A stretch of 64,000 nt of DNA from Rhodanobacter thiooxydans (GTDB taxonomy: Bacteria > Pseudomonadota > Gammaproteobacteria > Xanthomonadales > Rhodanobacteraceae), in the NCBI RefSeq assembly GCF_030291135.1, contig NZ_CP127409.1:3100001-3164000 (forward strand). Direction: 5' to 3'. Below, one piece after another: positions 10,910 to 22,335 of the stretch. A program made the translations under genes and the position numbers. Each line of letters begins with the position of its first letter. Within the stretch, counting starts at the first letter, position 1. Under the pieces are notes generated by a model, which was not told the DNA's origin, made no database searches, and was given only the letters and a program-made list of their open reading frames with translations.

Positions 10910-11362
10910 GTGGCGAAGATCCTGGTCCTGCATGGACCCAACCTCAATTTGCTGGGTGCCCGCGAGCCACAGATCTACGGCCGCGAGACGCTGGCCGACA
11001 TCAACCGGCAACTGGCCGAGCGGGCGCAGGCGGCCGGGCACGAGCTGGTCTGGTTCCAGTCCAACGCCGAGCACGAACTGGTCGGGCGCATCCATCAGGG
11101 CCGCGACGACCGCACCGCGATGATCCTGTGCAATGCCGGCGCATTCACCCACACCAGCATCGCGTTGCGTGACGCGTTCGCCGCGACGGCGATCCCGTTC
11201 ATCGAGGTACACCTGTCGAACGTGTTCGCCCGCGAGTCGTTCCGCCACCACTCCTACCTGTCCGACATCGCGCTCGGCGTGATCTGCGGATTCGGCGGCG
11301 ACAGTTACCGGCTGGCGCTGGACGCGGCGCTGCAACGGTTGCAGGCAAGCGCCGCACCCTGA
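10910..11362 (+). CDS. aroQ: Type II 3-dehydroquinate dehydratase
   Basis: AroQ dehydrates 3-dehydroquinate to 3-dehydroshikimate in the shikimate pathway. The 150-aa product has the full type II pattern: [21 protein letters not shown] with catalytic Tyr23, [15 protein letters not shown], and [13 protein letters not shown] with catalytic His101. The start is the GTG at 10910, giving [11 protein letters not shown]; the frame is open upstream but without homology. It lies 74 bp before accB, the arrangement aroQ-accB-accC found in many gammaproteobacteria. Confidence 0.96.
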   Translation: MAKILVLHGPNLNLLGAREPQIYGRETLADINRQLAERAQAAGHELVWFQSNAEHELVGRIHQGRDDRTAMILCNAGAFTHTSIALRDAFAATAIPFIEVHLSNVFARESFRHHSYLSDIALGVICGFGGDSYRLALDAALQRLQASAAP

Positions 11363-11436
11363 CGCACCGGCCGCGCGGCCTCTCCATTCACCCCCGGCCA
11401 CCCAAGCGGTGGCATGACTGACCAAAGGCTGATCCG

Positions 11437-11895
11437 ATGGATTTGCGCAAAATCAAGAAGCTGATCGACTTGCTCGAGGAATCCAACCTCGCCGAACTGG
11501 AGATCAAGGAGGGCGAGGAAGTCGTCCGCCTGTCGCGCGTGCCGAAGAACGCCGCGCCAATAGCCGCCGCACCGGCGGCCCCGGTCGCCGTGGCCGCTGC
11601 ACCGGTCGCGGCCTCGCCGGCGGTCGCCGTCGAGGCGCCCGCCGCGAATGCGCTGCCGGCAGGCCACGTGGTGAAGGCCCCGATGGTCGGCACCTTCTAC
11701 GCCTCGGCCACCCCCGGCACACCGGCCTTCGTCAAGGTCGGCCAGCAGGTCAAGGCCGGCGAGACGCTGGGCATCATCGAGGCGATGAAGATGTTCAACC
11801 AGATCGAGGCCGACGTGGCCGGCACCGTGCAGGCGATCCTGGTCGAGAACGGCCAGCCGGTGGAATTCGACGAACCCATGTTCGTGATTGCCTGA
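11437..11895 (+). CDS. accB: Biotin carboxyl carrier protein of acetyl-CoA carboxylase
   Basis: AccB carries biotin between the biotin carboxylase and carboxyltransferase parts of acetyl-CoA carboxylase, the first step of fatty acid synthesis. The 152-aa protein has the N-terminal helix [18 protein letters not shown], an Ala/Pro/Val-rich linker (residues 38-73) and a C-terminal biotinyl domain with EAMKM, the biotinylated lysine being Lys118. accC follows after 10 bp, so the two are co-expressed. Confidence 0.98.
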   Translation: MDLRKIKKLIDLLEESNLAELEIKEGEEVVRLSRVPKNAAPIAAAPAAPVAVAAAPVAASPAVAVEAPAANALPAGHVVKAPMVGTFYASATPGTPAFVKVGQQVKAGETLGIIEAMKMFNQIEADVAGTVQAILVENGQPVEFDEPMFVIA

Positions 11896-11905
11896 GGCCG
11901 CCCGG

Positions 11906-13282
11906 ATGCTCGAGAAGGTCGTCATCGCCAATCGCGGCGAAATCGCGCTGCGCGTATTGCGCGCCTGCCACAGCCTTGGCATCAAGACCGTGGCGGTGCA
12001 CTCCACCGTGGACCGCAACCTGAAGCACGTCGGCCTCGCCGACGAGTCGATCTGCATCGGCCCCGGGCCGTCGGTCGACAGCTATCTCAACATTCCGCGG
12101 ATCATCGCGGCGGCGGAAATCACCGACGCCCAGGCGATCCACCCCGGCTACGGCTTCCTGTCCGAACGCGCCGATTTCGCCGAACAAGTCGAGCAGTCCG
12201 GCTTCGTCTTCATCGGCCCGACCGCCGACGTGATCCGCCTGATGGGCGACAAGGTCGAGGCGATCCGCGCGATGAAGGCGGCCGGCGTGCCGTGCGTGCC
12301 CGGCTCCGGCGGTCCGCTCGGCGAGGACGTCGACACCAACATCAAGATCGCCCGCGAGATCGGCTACCCGGTGATCATCAAGGCCGCCGGCGGCGGCGGC
12401 GGCCGCGGCATGCGCGTGGTGCGCACCGAGGCGCACCTGGGCAATGCGATCACCATGACCAAGGCCGAAGCCAAGGCCGCGTTCGGCAACGAACAGGTGT
12501 ACATGGAGAAGTTCCTGGAGAATCCGCGCCACGTGGAAATCCAGGTACTGGCCGACGGCCAGGGCCACGCGATCCACCTGGGCGAGCGCGACTGCTCGAT
12601 GCAGCGCCGCCACCAGAAAGTGGTCGAGGAAGCGCCGGCGCCGGGCATCACGCCGGAGCAGCGCGCGGCGATCGGCAAGGTCTGCGTCGACGCCTGCCTG
12701 CGCATCAACTACCGCGGTGCCGGCACCTTCGAGTTCCTGTTCGAGAACGGCCGCTTCTACTTCATCGAGATGAACACGCGCATCCAGGTCGAGCACCCGG
12801 TGACCGAATTCATCACCGGCGTCGACCTGGTGCGCGAGCAGCTGCTGATCGCCGGCGGCGAGAAGCTGTCGATCCGCCAGGAGGACATCAAGATCACCGG
12901 TCACGCGATCGAGTGCCGCATCAACGCCGAGGACCCGGACACGTTCATGCCCAGCCCCGGCACGGTGAAGCGCTTCGAGGCACCCGGCGGCCCCGGCGTG
13001 CGCGTGGACACCCACCTCTACGATGGCTACCGCATTCCGCCGAACTACGACTCGATGATCGGCAAGCTGATCGTGCACGGCCCCGACCGCGAGACCGCGA
13101 TCGCACGCATGCGCCTGGCGCTGGCCGAGACGGTGATCGAGGGCGTGAAGTGCAACATCCCGCTGCAACAGCGGATCATGGCCGACGTCGGCTTCCAGCA
13201 CGGCGGCCAGAACATCCACTACCTCGAGAAGCGGATGGCCGAGCAGAAGGAAAAGAATGCGGCAACGAACGGGGAGCCGTGA
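11906..13282 (+). CDS. accC: Biotin carboxylase subunit of acetyl-CoA carboxylase
   Basis: AccC carboxylates the biotin on AccB using ATP and bicarbonate. From the ATG at 11906 ([20 protein letters not shown]) the product is 458 aa, the family length; an upstream in-frame start would reach into accB. Visible blocks are the ATP-grasp glycine loop [14 protein letters not shown] near 159-172, [19 protein letters not shown], and [16 protein letters not shown] near 286. The last 15 residues are charged and variable. It lies directly downstream of accB. Confidence 0.98.
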   Translation: MLEKVVIANRGEIALRVLRACHSLGIKTVAVHSTVDRNLKHVGLADESICIGPGPSVDSYLNIPRIIAAAEITDAQAIHPGYGFLSERADFAEQVEQSGFVFIGPTADVIRLMGDKVEAIRAMKAAGVPCVPGSGGPLGEDVDTNIKIAREIGYPVIIKAAGGGGGRGMRVVRTEAHLGNAITMTKAEAKAAFGNEQVYMEKFLENPRHVEIQVLADGQGHAIHLGERDCSMQRRHQKVVEEAPAPGITPEQRAAIGKVCVDACLRINYRGAGTFEFLFENGRFYFIEMNTRIQVEHPVTEFITGVDLVREQLLIAGGEKLSIRQEDIKITGHAIECRINAEDPDTFMPSPGTVKRFEAPGGPGVRVDTHLYDGYRIPPNYDSMIGKLIVHGPDRETAIARMRLALAETVIEGVKCNIPLQQRIMADVGFQHGGQNIHYLEKRMAEQKEKNAATNGEP

Positions 13283-13342
13283 GAAGCACGCAGGCGCATC
13301 GCCACCCACCCCGCTCACTCCCCGATCATTCGTTCCTCGCCC

Positions 13343-14242
13343 ATGCCATTCCTTGAACTCTCCCTGGTCGTCCGCACCGAGCAGCAGCCCCGCGCGGAAG
13401 AGGCGCTGGACGATCTCGGCGCGCTGTCGATCACGCTGCAGGACGCCGATGCCCAGACGCCTGACGAGCAGGCGATCTTCGAGCCGGGCGTGGGCGAGCT
13501 GCCGCTGTGGCCCACGATCACGATCAACGCGCTGTTCGACGAACACACCGACCGGCGCGGCCTCAGTGCCGCGCTGGGCGAATTGCTGCCATGGCTGGAG
13601 CCGGATCAGCTGACATTCCACGAGGTCGCCGACCAGGACTGGGAGCGCGCGTGGATGGACCAGTTCAAGCCGATGCCGTTCGGCCGCCGACTGTGGATCT
13701 ATCCGTGGAACATCGAGCCACCCGCCGATGACGATCTCGTGGTGGTGCGCCTCGACCCCGGCCTCGCCTTCGGCAGCGGCACCCACCCGACCACGGCACT
13801 GTGCCTGGAATGGCTGGACGGGCTGGAGCTTGCCGGCAAGACGATCACCGACTACGGCTGCGGCTCGGGCATCCTGGCGATCGCCGCGCTGAAGCTTGGC
13901 GCGGCCAGCGCGGTCGGCGTCGACAACGATCCGCAGGCACTCACCGCCTCGGCCGACAACGCCGAACGCAACGGCGTGGCCGATCGCTTCGCGCTGTTCC
14001 TGCCGCAAGACGTTGATGCTGAACCTGCCGACGTCTTCATCGCCAACATCCTCGCCGGCCCGCTCGGCGAACTCGCACCCACCTTCGCCGCCGCGGCGAA
14101 ACCCGGCGCGCCGTTCGCGATCTCCGGCATCCTCGCCGGCCAGCAGGACGAACTGCTGCAGCGCTACGCCGAATGGTTCGACGCGTTGCGCGTGGACACG
14201 CGCGAAGACTGGGTGCGCATCAGCGGTCGTCGCCGCGGCTGA
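13343..14242 (+). CDS. prmA: Ribosomal protein L11 methyltransferase
   Basis: PrmA trimethylates ribosomal protein L11 using S-adenosylmethionine. The 299-aa protein starts MPFLELSLVVRTEQQPRAEE, with an N-terminal substrate domain. The SAM-binding motif TDYGCGSGILAIAALKLGA lies near residues 169-187, preceded by LAFGSGTHPTT and followed by ANILAGPL. Sixty base pairs separate it from accC; the order accBC-prmA-(DUF3426)-fis is typical of gammaproteobacteria. Confidence 0.96.
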   Translation: MPFLELSLVVRTEQQPRAEEALDDLGALSITLQDADAQTPDEQAIFEPGVGELPLWPTITINALFDEHTDRRGLSAALGELLPWLEPDQLTFHEVADQDWERAWMDQFKPMPFGRRLWIYPWNIEPPADDDLVVVRLDPGLAFGSGTHPTTALCLEWLDGLELAGKTITDYGCGSGILAIAALKLGAASAVGVDNDPQALTASADNAERNGVADRFALFLPQDVDAEPADVFIANILAGPLGELAPTFAAAAKPGAPFAISGILAGQQDELLQRYAEWFDALRVDTREDWVRISGRRRG

Positions 14243-14314
14243 GCCGTCGGATCGCCGGCTTGCCCGCGCGATCACCCTGCTAAGCTTGCCGGATACCGAT
14301 TCAAAGCGGCCTGC

Positions 14315-15169
14315 ATGTATACACAATGTCCCGAATGCCTGTCCGTGTTTTCGCTGGATGCGCAGACGCTGGCGAAAGCGCACGGCCACGTCGTGTGCGG
14401 ACATTGCGAGGCCAGCTTCGACAGCATCGCCACGCTCGCCGAGCAGTTGCCGCCGGAACCGTTCGCCGAGCTGCCGGTCAACGAGCCCGCGTTTGAGCCG
14501 CCCCTGCTCGATCTGGTGGTCTATCGGCCACGACCCCGCCCGCCGGCGGTGGTCGTCGCCGACGAGATGGTCACCACGGCCACACCCAGGCCCGCCGTCG
14601 AGGACTTTTCGCAACTGGTCTTCGCGCCGCGTTTCGCCCACGAGCCGCAACCGCATGAACGCGCGGCCCGGCGCGAGCGGCGGCACCTGCGTTCGTCCGG
14701 CGAACGGCGCTGGCCGTGGATCGTGGCGTGCCTGTTGCTCGCGCTGCTGCTCGCCGTTCAGCTGGCCTGGGCCAAGCGCGACGAGCTGATCCGCAACCCC
14801 ACCGTGGGCGACTGGCTGCGCGGCAGCTGTGCCGTGCTCGGCTGCGAGCTGCCGCTGGTCGCCGCGCCGCAACAGCTGCGCCTGCTGGCCAGCAACGTGC
14901 AGGCCCATCCCAGCGTCGCCGGCGCGCTAATGATCAGCGCCAGCGTGCGCAACGACGCCAGTTTCGCCCAGCCCTGGCCGGTGCTGACGATCACCATGTC
15001 GAACGCCCAGGGCCAGCGCATCGCGATGCGCCGCCTGCAGCCGGCCGAGTACCTGGACGACGTCGCGATCCTGCGTCATGGCCTGGCGCCTGGCGGCAGC
15101 GCGGTGCTGCTGCTGGAAGTGGAAGACCCGGGCGACAAGGCGGTGGCGTTCGAGATCGGTTTCGAATAA
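14315..15169 (+). CDS. Zinc-ribbon and DUF3426 domain membrane protein
   Basis: This 284-aa protein has an MJ0042-type zinc ribbon at its N-terminus, with ligands Cys5, Cys8, Cys28 and Cys31 (MYTQCPECLS and VVCGHCEASF). A Pro/Arg-rich linker, one transmembrane helix near residues 133-152 (WPWIVACLLLALLLAVQLAW) and a C-terminal DUF3426 domain follow. The expected topology is a cytoplasmic zinc ribbon with a periplasmic tail. Its function is unknown; it commonly occurs between prmA and fis, as here. Confidence 0.85.
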   Translation: MYTQCPECLSVFSLDAQTLAKAHGHVVCGHCEASFDSIATLAEQLPPEPFAELPVNEPAFEPPLLDLVVYRPRPRPPAVVVADEMVTTATPRPAVEDFSQLVFAPRFAHEPQPHERAARRERRHLRSSGERRWPWIVACLLLALLLAVQLAWAKRDELIRNPTVGDWLRGSCAVLGCELPLVAAPQQLRLLASNVQAHPSVAGALMISASVRNDASFAQPWPVLTITMSNAQGQRIAMRRLQPAEYLDDVAILRHGLAPGGSAVLLLEVEDPGDKAVAFEIGFE

Positions 15170-15325
15170 TGCGTCTGCGGTACTTAAAATTATCGGCCCG
15201 CGCGGGTAGACTCGACCCCTCGCGCCCGACATGCCGGACGGCATGCGATATACGCCGCGACACGCAAGATCAGTCATAACCATGAGCAGCGGCCTATGCA
15301 GTCGTCGCTTCGTATGTGAGGGGAG

Positions 15326-15649
15326 ATGTCCGTGAATGCCGTAAGACTGCCTGCTGCCGAGGCCGCGAAACAGACCTCGTCGCAAGGCACAGGCTCGACC
15401 GGCGCCAGCCTTCAGGGCCAGAGCGCACTGAGCGAATGTGTCACCCGCACGGTGCGTCGCTACCTTGCCGACATCGGCGACACCGAATGTGCCGAAGGCC
15501 TGCACGCGCTGGTACTGCGCGAGGTCGAGGTGCCACTGCTGCGCGAAGTGCTGGCCTTCCATGACGGCAACCAGAGCCGCGCCGCCAGCGCGCTGGGCAT
15601 CAACCGTGCCACCTTGCGCAAGAAGCTGGCCGCGCACGGCTTGCTGTAA
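15326..15649 (+). CDS. fis: Fis family DNA-binding regulator
   Basis: Fis is a small dimeric nucleoid protein that bends DNA and adjusts transcription with growth rate. The 107-aa product has a variable N-terminus and the conserved C-terminal helix-turn-helix: [17 protein letters not shown] followed by [19 protein letters not shown] at residues 88-106. The ATG at 15326 is kept, but GGGGAG at 15320-15325 directly abuts it and is better spaced (six bases) for the in-frame GTG at 15332, so the protein may be two residues shorter. The A/T-rich patch at 15180-15196 could be its promoter region. dusB, the usual enterobacterial partner, is not here. Confidence 0.9.
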   Translation: MSVNAVRLPAAEAAKQTSSQGTGSTGASLQGQSALSECVTRTVRRYLADIGDTECAEGLHALVLREVEVPLLREVLAFHDGNQSRAASALGINRATLRKKLAAHGLL

Positions 15650-15693
15650 CCCATCCCGCGTATCCCCCAAAAGCCGCCCACCATCCGGGCGGC

Positions 15694-15699
15694 TATAAT
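15694..15699 (+). promoter_or_regulatory. Possible -10 box upstream of purH
   Basis: A perfect TATAAT lies 30 bp before the purH ATG in the 80-bp gap after fis. No matching -35 hexamer is visible, so the promoter is tentative. Confidence 0.4.
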
Positions 15700-15729
15700 G
15701 AGCGGCTTTCCCCTTCTGGAAACCCGCTC

Positions 15730-17340
<1,611 letters not shown>

Positions 17341-17395
17341 GTCCCGGCCTGCGGAGGCGCACGCTCGGCATCCATCCTTCGATCCGGAGGCTGCC

Positions 17396-18106
17396 ATGCA
17401 TTACGAGCTGTATTACTGGGCCGGCATCCAGGGCCGCGGCGAGTTCGTGCGGCTGGCGCTGGAAGACGCCGGCGCCAGCTACGACGACGTGGCGCGCATA
17501 CAGGGCGACGACGCCATCGTGCGTTACCTCGACGGCGTGCACGAAGGCGCGCTGCCGTTCGCGCCGCCGTTCCTCAAGGCCGGCCGGCTGCTGATCGCGC
17601 AGACCGCGAACATCCTGCAATATCTCGGACCGCCGCTCGGCCTGGTGCCGGACAGCGAAAGCCGGCGGCGCTACGCGCACCAGTTGCAGCTGACCATCAG
17701 CGACCTCGTTGCCGAAGTGCACGACTCCCACCACCCGATCGCCGGCAGCCTGTACTACGAGGACCAGCGCGTCGAGGCATTGCGCCGTGCGGCCGATCTG
17801 CGCGAGACGCGGCTGCCGAAGTATCTGGACTATTTCGAGCAGGTGCTGGAACGCGGCGGCGGCCAGCATGCCCTGCACGAGCACTCCTACGTCGATCTTT
17901 CGCTGTTCCAGCTGATGAGCGGGCTGGAGTACGCATTTCCGCGCGCCATGCGGCGCCTCGGGCACGGGCTGCCGCTGCTGCATGCGTTGAAGCAGCGGGT
18001 GGCGCAACGACCGCGCATCGCCGCCTACCTGGCGTCGGCGCGGCGGCTTCCGTTCAACGAGAGCGGCATCTTCCGCCACTACCCGGAACTGGACGACCCG
18101 GCGTAA
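17396..18106 (+). CDS. Glutathione S-transferase family protein
   Basis: This 236-aa soluble protein has a thioredoxin-like GST N-terminal domain beginning [20 protein letters not shown], with Tyr7 in the position of the catalytic Tyr, and the glutathione-contacting segment [15 protein letters not shown] near 69-83. The helical C-terminal domain follows. The N-terminus resembles eukaryotic-like (sigma/alpha type) GSTs. The likely role is glutathione conjugation or peroxide handling; the substrate is unknown. It is 55 bp downstream of purH and convergent with the next gene. Confidence 0.8.
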   Translation: MHYELYYWAGIQGRGEFVRLALEDAGASYDDVARIQGDDAIVRYLDGVHEGALPFAPPFLKAGRLLIAQTANILQYLGPPLGLVPDSESRRRYAHQLQLTISDLVAEVHDSHHPIAGSLYYEDQRVEALRRAADLRETRLPKYLDYFEQVLERGGGQHALHEHSYVDLSLFQLMSGLEYAFPRAMRRLGHGLPLLHALKQRVAQRPRIAAYLASARRLPFNESGIFRHYPELDDPA

Positions 18107-18112
18107 GCCCGC

Positions 18113-18544
18113 TCAGAACAGCGCGATCACCATCGCGCCGGCCACGATCAGCACGCCGCCGATCAGCAACGGCCAGCTCGGCCGCTCGCCCAGGAACACC
18201 AGCCCCAGCACGATCGCCAACGCCACGCTGAGCTTGTCGATCGGCGCCACCTTGCTCACCGGCCCCAGTTGCAGCGCGCGGTAGTAGCACAGCCACGACA
18301 ACCCCGTGGCGATGCCGGACAACACCAGGAACAGCCAGCTGTGCAGCGGCAGCCCGGTGGGCCTGGCCCATTCCTGGCGCAGGCTGAGGATGCCGGCGGT
18401 GACCAGCAGGATCACGATGGTGCGGATGAAGGTGGCGAGGTTGGAATTGATGCCGACCACGCCGAGCTTGCCGAACAACGCGGTCAGCGCCGCGAACAGC
18501 GCCGAACCCAACGCAAACAGCAGCCAGCTTTCACGCAGTTGCAT
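18113..18544 (-). CDS. Half-size EamA family membrane protein
   Basis: This 143-aa membrane protein starts MQLRESWLLFALGSALFAAL and contains a single EamA repeat of about five helices, ending VLIVAGAMVIALF. The block VAPIDKLSVALAIVLGLVFL with GERPSW is the characteristic second half of an EamA unit. Single-repeat members are thought to work as dimers, like small multidrug resistance proteins. The stop lies six bases from the stop of the convergent GST gene. The substrate is unknown. Confidence 0.82.
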   Translation of the reverse strand: MQLRESWLLFALGSALFAALTALFGKLGVVGINSNLATFIRTIVILLVTAGILSLRQEWARPTGLPLHSWLFLVLSGIATGLSWLCYYRALQLGPVSKVAPIDKLSVALAIVLGLVFLGERPSWPLLIGGVLIVAGAMVIALF

Positions 18545-18620
18545 CGCGCCACCCTCCGCCGGGATACCGGACTGGCGTCGTCGGCATGTCCAGCGCCGAC
18601 GACGCGGTTCAGCGTGTGGC

Positions 18621-19154
18621 TCAGTGGCCGCCGTCCGCCGGCGCCGGCTCGGTCGAACCCTCGGCGGGCGGCCGGCTCTTGCCCCATTCCAGCACCTTGT
18701 ACATCACCGGCCCCACCGGCTTCTGGCCGTGCTCGTCGACCAGCCGGCCCTGCGGATCGACCATGTAGGTCTGCGCGATGCCGCTCCTGGGGGTGATCAC
18801 CACCATGTAGACGCGGCCGTTGCGGCTGTATTCCTGGATGCTGTTGTCGCCTTCCTGGTGTATCCGCACTTCCGGCGGCTGGTCGCGGGCGGCCTGCGCG
18901 CTGCCTTCGTCGCGCATCGCCGGCAGCGCCTGCGGCTTCAGGTCCAGCGACTGCGCGGACGAGGACGACGCGGCGTGGGCCGAGCGCTGCCTAGCCGCCG
19001 GCTTGGCGGCCGGCTTGGCCGCCGACTCCACCGCTTTCACGCCCGGGTCGTTGATCCCGGGCGGTGGTGGCACATTCGTCGATGGGACGTACTGCGCCCA
19101 TACACTCGATGTGAACAGGACGCTGGCGGCAACCAGCAAGGCAGCGGTTTTCAT
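18621..19154 (-). CDS. DUF2782 family exported protein
   Basis: This is a 177-aa exported protein with signal peptide MKTAALLVAASVLFTSSVWA and an Ala/Pro/Lys-rich linker. The C-terminal DUF2782 domain includes EVRIHQEGDNSIQEYSRNG and YMVVITPRSGIAQTYMVDP. Proteins of this family sit next to polA in gammaproteobacteria, and this one is divergent from polA. The function is unknown. The ATG complementary to 19152-19154 is preferred because the signal peptide begins there and GAGG lies upstream; the frame is open to 19313. Confidence 0.85.
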   Translation of the reverse strand: MKTAALLVAASVLFTSSVWAQYVPSTNVPPPPGINDPGVKAVESAAKPAAKPAARQRSAHAASSSSAQSLDLKPQALPAMRDEGSAQAARDQPPEVRIHQEGDNSIQEYSRNGRVYMVVITPRSGIAQTYMVDPQGRLVDEHGQKPVGPVMYKVLEWGKSRPPAEGSTEPAPADGGH

Positions 19155-19259
19155 GGCGGCAACCTCGTTCGGGGAGCGCAGCATAACAGCGCCTCCGCCG
19201 GGCTTTCGTGAAGCGCGACGTTTCGCCGTGCATGCGCGCCGTGCATGCGAGAATGAGGC

Positions 19260-22007
19260 ATGCCCAAACTCATCCTGATCGACGGCTCCTCCTACCTGTA
19301 CCGCGCCTTCCACGCGTTGCCGCCGCTCTCCAACGCCCGCGGCGAGCCCACCGGCGCGCTGTTCGGCGTGGTCAACATGCTGCGCGCCACCCTGAAGGCG
19401 AACCCCGATTACCTGGCCTTCGTCAGCGATGCGCCCGGCCCGACCTTCCGCGACGCGCTATACGCCCAGTACAAGGCGAACCGCCCGCCGATGCCGGACG
19501 ACCTGCGCTCGCAGGTCGAGCCGATGCTGGCGATCGTGGGCGCGCTGGGCTTCCCGATCCTGCGCGTGCCCGGGGTCGAGGCCGACGACGTGATCGGTAC
19601 GCTCGCCCTGCAAGCGCAGGCGCTCGGCATCGAGGTGGAGGTCTCCACCAGCGACAAGGACATGGCCCAGCTGGTCGGTTCCCACGTCGCCCTGGTCAAC
19701 ACCATGAGCAACACGGTGATGGACCGCGATGGCGTGATGGAAAAATTCGGCGTGATGCCGGAGCAGATCATCGACTTCCTCGCGCTCACCGGCGACGCCA
19801 TCGACAACATCCCCGGCGTACCCAAGTGCGGCCCGAAGACCGCCGCCAAGTGGCTGGCCGAATACGCCACGCTGGATGGCGTGATCGCCCATGCCGACCG
19901 CATCGGCGGCAAGATCGGCGAAAGCCTGCGCGCCACGCTGCCGCAGCTGCCGCTGTCACGCGAGCTGGCGACGATCAAGACCGACGTGCCGCTGGAGTTC
20001 GGCCCCACCGAGCTGACCCGGCGCGAGGCCGACACCACGCTGCTGCGCGAGCTGTACACGCGCTACGAGTTCAAGGCGGCGCTGAAGGAACTGGACAACG
20101 CGGCACCGGTCAGCGAGGGAGGCGACGACACTTCTGTCGAGATCACGACAAAAGGCGTCGCGACTGAAGCCACTGCTGCAGCGGCGGCCGACCTTTCGTT
20201 CGCGGGCGACTACGAGCTGGTCACCACGCCAGCGCAGCTCGATGCGTGGATCGAAAAGCTGCGCGACGCCGAACTGATCGCCTTCGACACCGAGACCACC
20301 AGCATCGATGCGATGCGCGCGGACATCGTCGGCCTCAGCCTCGCGGTGGAGCCGGGCAAGGCCTGCTACATCCCGCTCGGCCACGACTACCCCGGCGCGC
20401 CGAAGCAGCTTGATCGCGACAGCGTGCTCGCCGCCTTGAAGCCCGTCTTCGAGGATCCGGCGCGGCCCAAACTGGGCCAGCACGCGAAGTACGACATCAA
20501 CATCCTGTCGCACTACGGCATCGCCGTGCAGGGCCTCAAGCACGACTCGATGCTGGAATCCTACGTGTGGAATGCCACCGCCACGCGCCACGACATGGAT
20601 TCGCTGGCGAAGAAGTACCTCGGCTACGACACGGTGAAGTACGAGCAGGTCGCCGGCAAGGGCGCGAAGCAGATCTCGTTCTCGCAGGTGGACCTGGACA
20701 CCGCCTGCCGCTACGCCGCCGAGGACGCCGATGTCACCCTGCGCCTGCACCACGCGCTGTGGCCGAAGCTGGAGAGCGTGCCGGCGCTGCGCCGCGTGTA
20801 CGAGGAGATCGAGATCCCGCTGGTGCCGGTGCTGGCCGAGATGGAACGCCGCGGCGTGCTGATCGACGGCGACGAGCTGCGCCGGCAGAGCCAGCAGCTG
20901 GGCAAGCGCATGCTGGAACTGCAGCAACAGTCGTACACGTTGGCCGGACGCGAGTTCAACCTCGACTCGCCAAAGCAGTTGCAGGCGGTGCTGTTCGACG
21001 AGCTGCACCTCGAAGCAAAACTGAAGACGCCGACCGGCCAGCCGTCCACCAACGAGGAAGCGCTGGAGGCGATCGCCGACACCCACGAACTGCCGCGGCT
21101 GATCCTCGACTACCGTGGCCTGGCCAAGCTGCGCAGCACCTACACCGACAAGCTGTCCGGCATCGTCAATCCGCGCACCGGCCGCGTGCACACCAGCTAC
21201 CACCAGGGCTCGGTGGCGACCGGGCGGATCTCCTCGTCCGATCCGAACCTGCAGAACATCCCGGTGCGCACCGAGGAAGGCCGGCGCATCCGCCAGGCCT
21301 TCATCGCGCCGCCGGGCTGGCAGGTGATGGCAGCAGACTATTCGCAGATCGAGCTGCGCATCATGGCGCACCTGTCCGGCGACGAGGGCCTGCTCAAGGC
21401 CTTCCGCGAGGGCGGCGACGTGCACCGCGCCACCGCCGCCGAGGTGTTCGGTCTGAAGCCCGAGGAGGTCAGCGCCAACCAGCGCCGCGCCGCCAAGGCG
21501 ATCAACTTCGGCCTGATGTACGGCATGAGCGCGTTCGGCCTGGCGCGCCAGCTCGGCGTGGACCGCGGCGAAGCCAGCGATTACATGGAGCGCTACTTCG
21601 CCCGCTACCCCGGCGTGCACGCATTCATGGAGGCCACCCGCGAACGTGCGCACCGCGACGGCTACGTGGAAACCATCTTCGGCCGCCGCCTGTACCTGGA
21701 AAACCTCACCTCACGCAACGCCGGCCTGCGCCAGGGCGCCGAGCGCGCCGCGGTGAATGCGCCGATGCAGGGCAGCGCGGCGGACATCATCAAGCGCGCG
21801 ATGATCGCCTTGGCGGCGTGGCTGAAAAGTCGCGACGACGCCCACATGCTGATGCAGGTACACGACGAACTGGTGTTCGAGGTGCGCGCCGACGCGGTCG
21901 ACGCGGTGCGTGCCGCGGTGGTCGAGCGGATGTCCGGCGCGGCGGCACTGGCGGTGCCGCTGCTGGTCGACGTGGGCGTGGGCGCCAACTGGGACGAGGC
22001 GCATTGA
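19260..22007 (+). CDS. polA: DNA polymerase I
   Basis: Pol I fills gaps, removes RNA primers and serves excision repair. The 915-aa protein is complete. The 5' nuclease domain (1-290) starts LILIDGSSYLYRAFHALPPL and has VEADDVIGTLA and STSDKDMAQLV. The proofreading domain keeps its metal ligands (AFDTETTS near 341-348). The polymerase domain has SSDPNLQNIPVRT, MAADYSQIELRIMAHLSGDE, RRAAKAINFGLMYGMSAFG and QVHDELVFEV. A candidate small RNA follows it. Confidence 0.98.
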   Translation: MPKLILIDGSSYLYRAFHALPPLSNARGEPTGALFGVVNMLRATLKANPDYLAFVSDAPGPTFRDALYAQYKANRPPMPDDLRSQVEPMLAIVGALGFPILRVPGVEADDVIGTLALQAQALGIEVEVSTSDKDMAQLVGSHVALVNTMSNTVMDRDGVMEKFGVMPEQIIDFLALTGDAIDNIPGVPKCGPKTAAKWLAEYATLDGVIAHADRIGGKIGESLRATLPQLPLSRELATIKTDVPLEFGPTELTRREADTTLLRELYTRYEFKAALKELDNAAPVSEGGDDTSVEITTKGVATEATAAAAADLSFAGDYELVTTPAQLDAWIEKLRDAELIAFDTETTSIDAMRADIVGLSLAVEPGKACYIPLGHDYPGAPKQLDRDSVLAALKPVFEDPARPKLGQHAKYDINILSHYGIAVQGLKHDSMLESYVWNATATRHDMDSLAKKYLGYDTVKYEQVAGKGAKQISFSQVDLDTACRYAAEDADVTLRLHHALWPKLESVPALRRVYEEIEIPLVPVLAEMERRGVLIDGDELRRQSQQLGKRMLELQQQSYTLAGREFNLDSPKQLQAVLFDELHLEAKLKTPTGQPSTNEEALEAIADTHELPRLILDYRGLAKLRSTYTDKLSGIVNPRTGRVHTSYHQGSVATGRISSSDPNLQNIPVRTEEGRRIRQAFIAPPGWQVMAADYSQIELRIMAHLSGDEGLLKAFREGGDVHRATAAEVFGLKPEEVSANQRRAAKAINFGLMYGMSAFGLARQLGVDRGEASDYMERYFARYPGVHAFMEATRERAHRDGYVETIFGRRLYLENLTSRNAGLRQGAERAAVNAPMQGSAADIIKRAMIALAAWLKSRDDAHMLMQVHDELVFEVRADAVDAVRAAVVERMSGAAALAVPLLVDVGVGANWDEAH

Positions 22008-22120
22008 GCGCGGCCAGGGAATGCCTCGCGCAACAACGACTTGATGGTTAACTTTTCATGAGGATGAATCGTTTTTAAATTTCTTCGGAAACCGTGCAAC
22101 TTTCTCCGCAAATCACGCAC

Positions 22121-22254
22121 TAACACTTCGGATGCACGCAACGGCATCCGCGGCGCGCTCACCTCCCTGGGCCGCCACAGGCGCGAACCTCTCCCCTGGG
22201 TCTTCGCGTCTGCCCCCGCCCCGGAGGCTCCCCCTAGCCTCCGGGGCTTTTTTT
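22121..22254 (+). ncRNA. Candidate small RNA downstream of polA (Spot 42/ErsA-like position)
   Basis: The 328 bp between polA and the next gene have no credible ORF but do have small-RNA architecture. An A/T-rich upstream stretch (22041-22100) could hold a promoter. A hairpin with 7-bp arms lies at 22129-22135 and 22144-22150. A C-rich single-stranded stretch with CACCTCCC and CCTCTCCCC could pair with ribosome binding sites. A strong terminator with a seven-T tail ends it. In Escherichia coli spf (Spot 42), and in Pseudomonas ErsA, occupy the place after polA. The 5' end is a guess; no homology was tested. Confidence 0.45.
22218..22254 (+). terminator. Strong intrinsic terminator after polA / candidate sRNA
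   Basis: A perfect 12-bp stem (22218-22229 with 22236-22247) of nine or more G-C pairs encloses a six-base loop and is followed by TTTTTTT at 22248-22254. It lies 210 bp after the polA stop, farther than expected for a plain polA terminator. Confidence 0.92.
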
Positions 22255-22335
22255 GCCCGCGATTCGTGCCCTCTGTACACCCCATGCACGGCGGCAGCAG
22301 GCATACTCGCCCCCACATTCACCACGGGATACACC

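Noticed and set aside
11795..14908. Very long minus-strand open frame (over 1000 codons) across accC and prmA
   Set aside because: High-GC antisense shadow. The plus strand holds clear accB, accC, prmA and DUF3426 genes, and the frame's product is His/Arg/Asp-rich without motifs.
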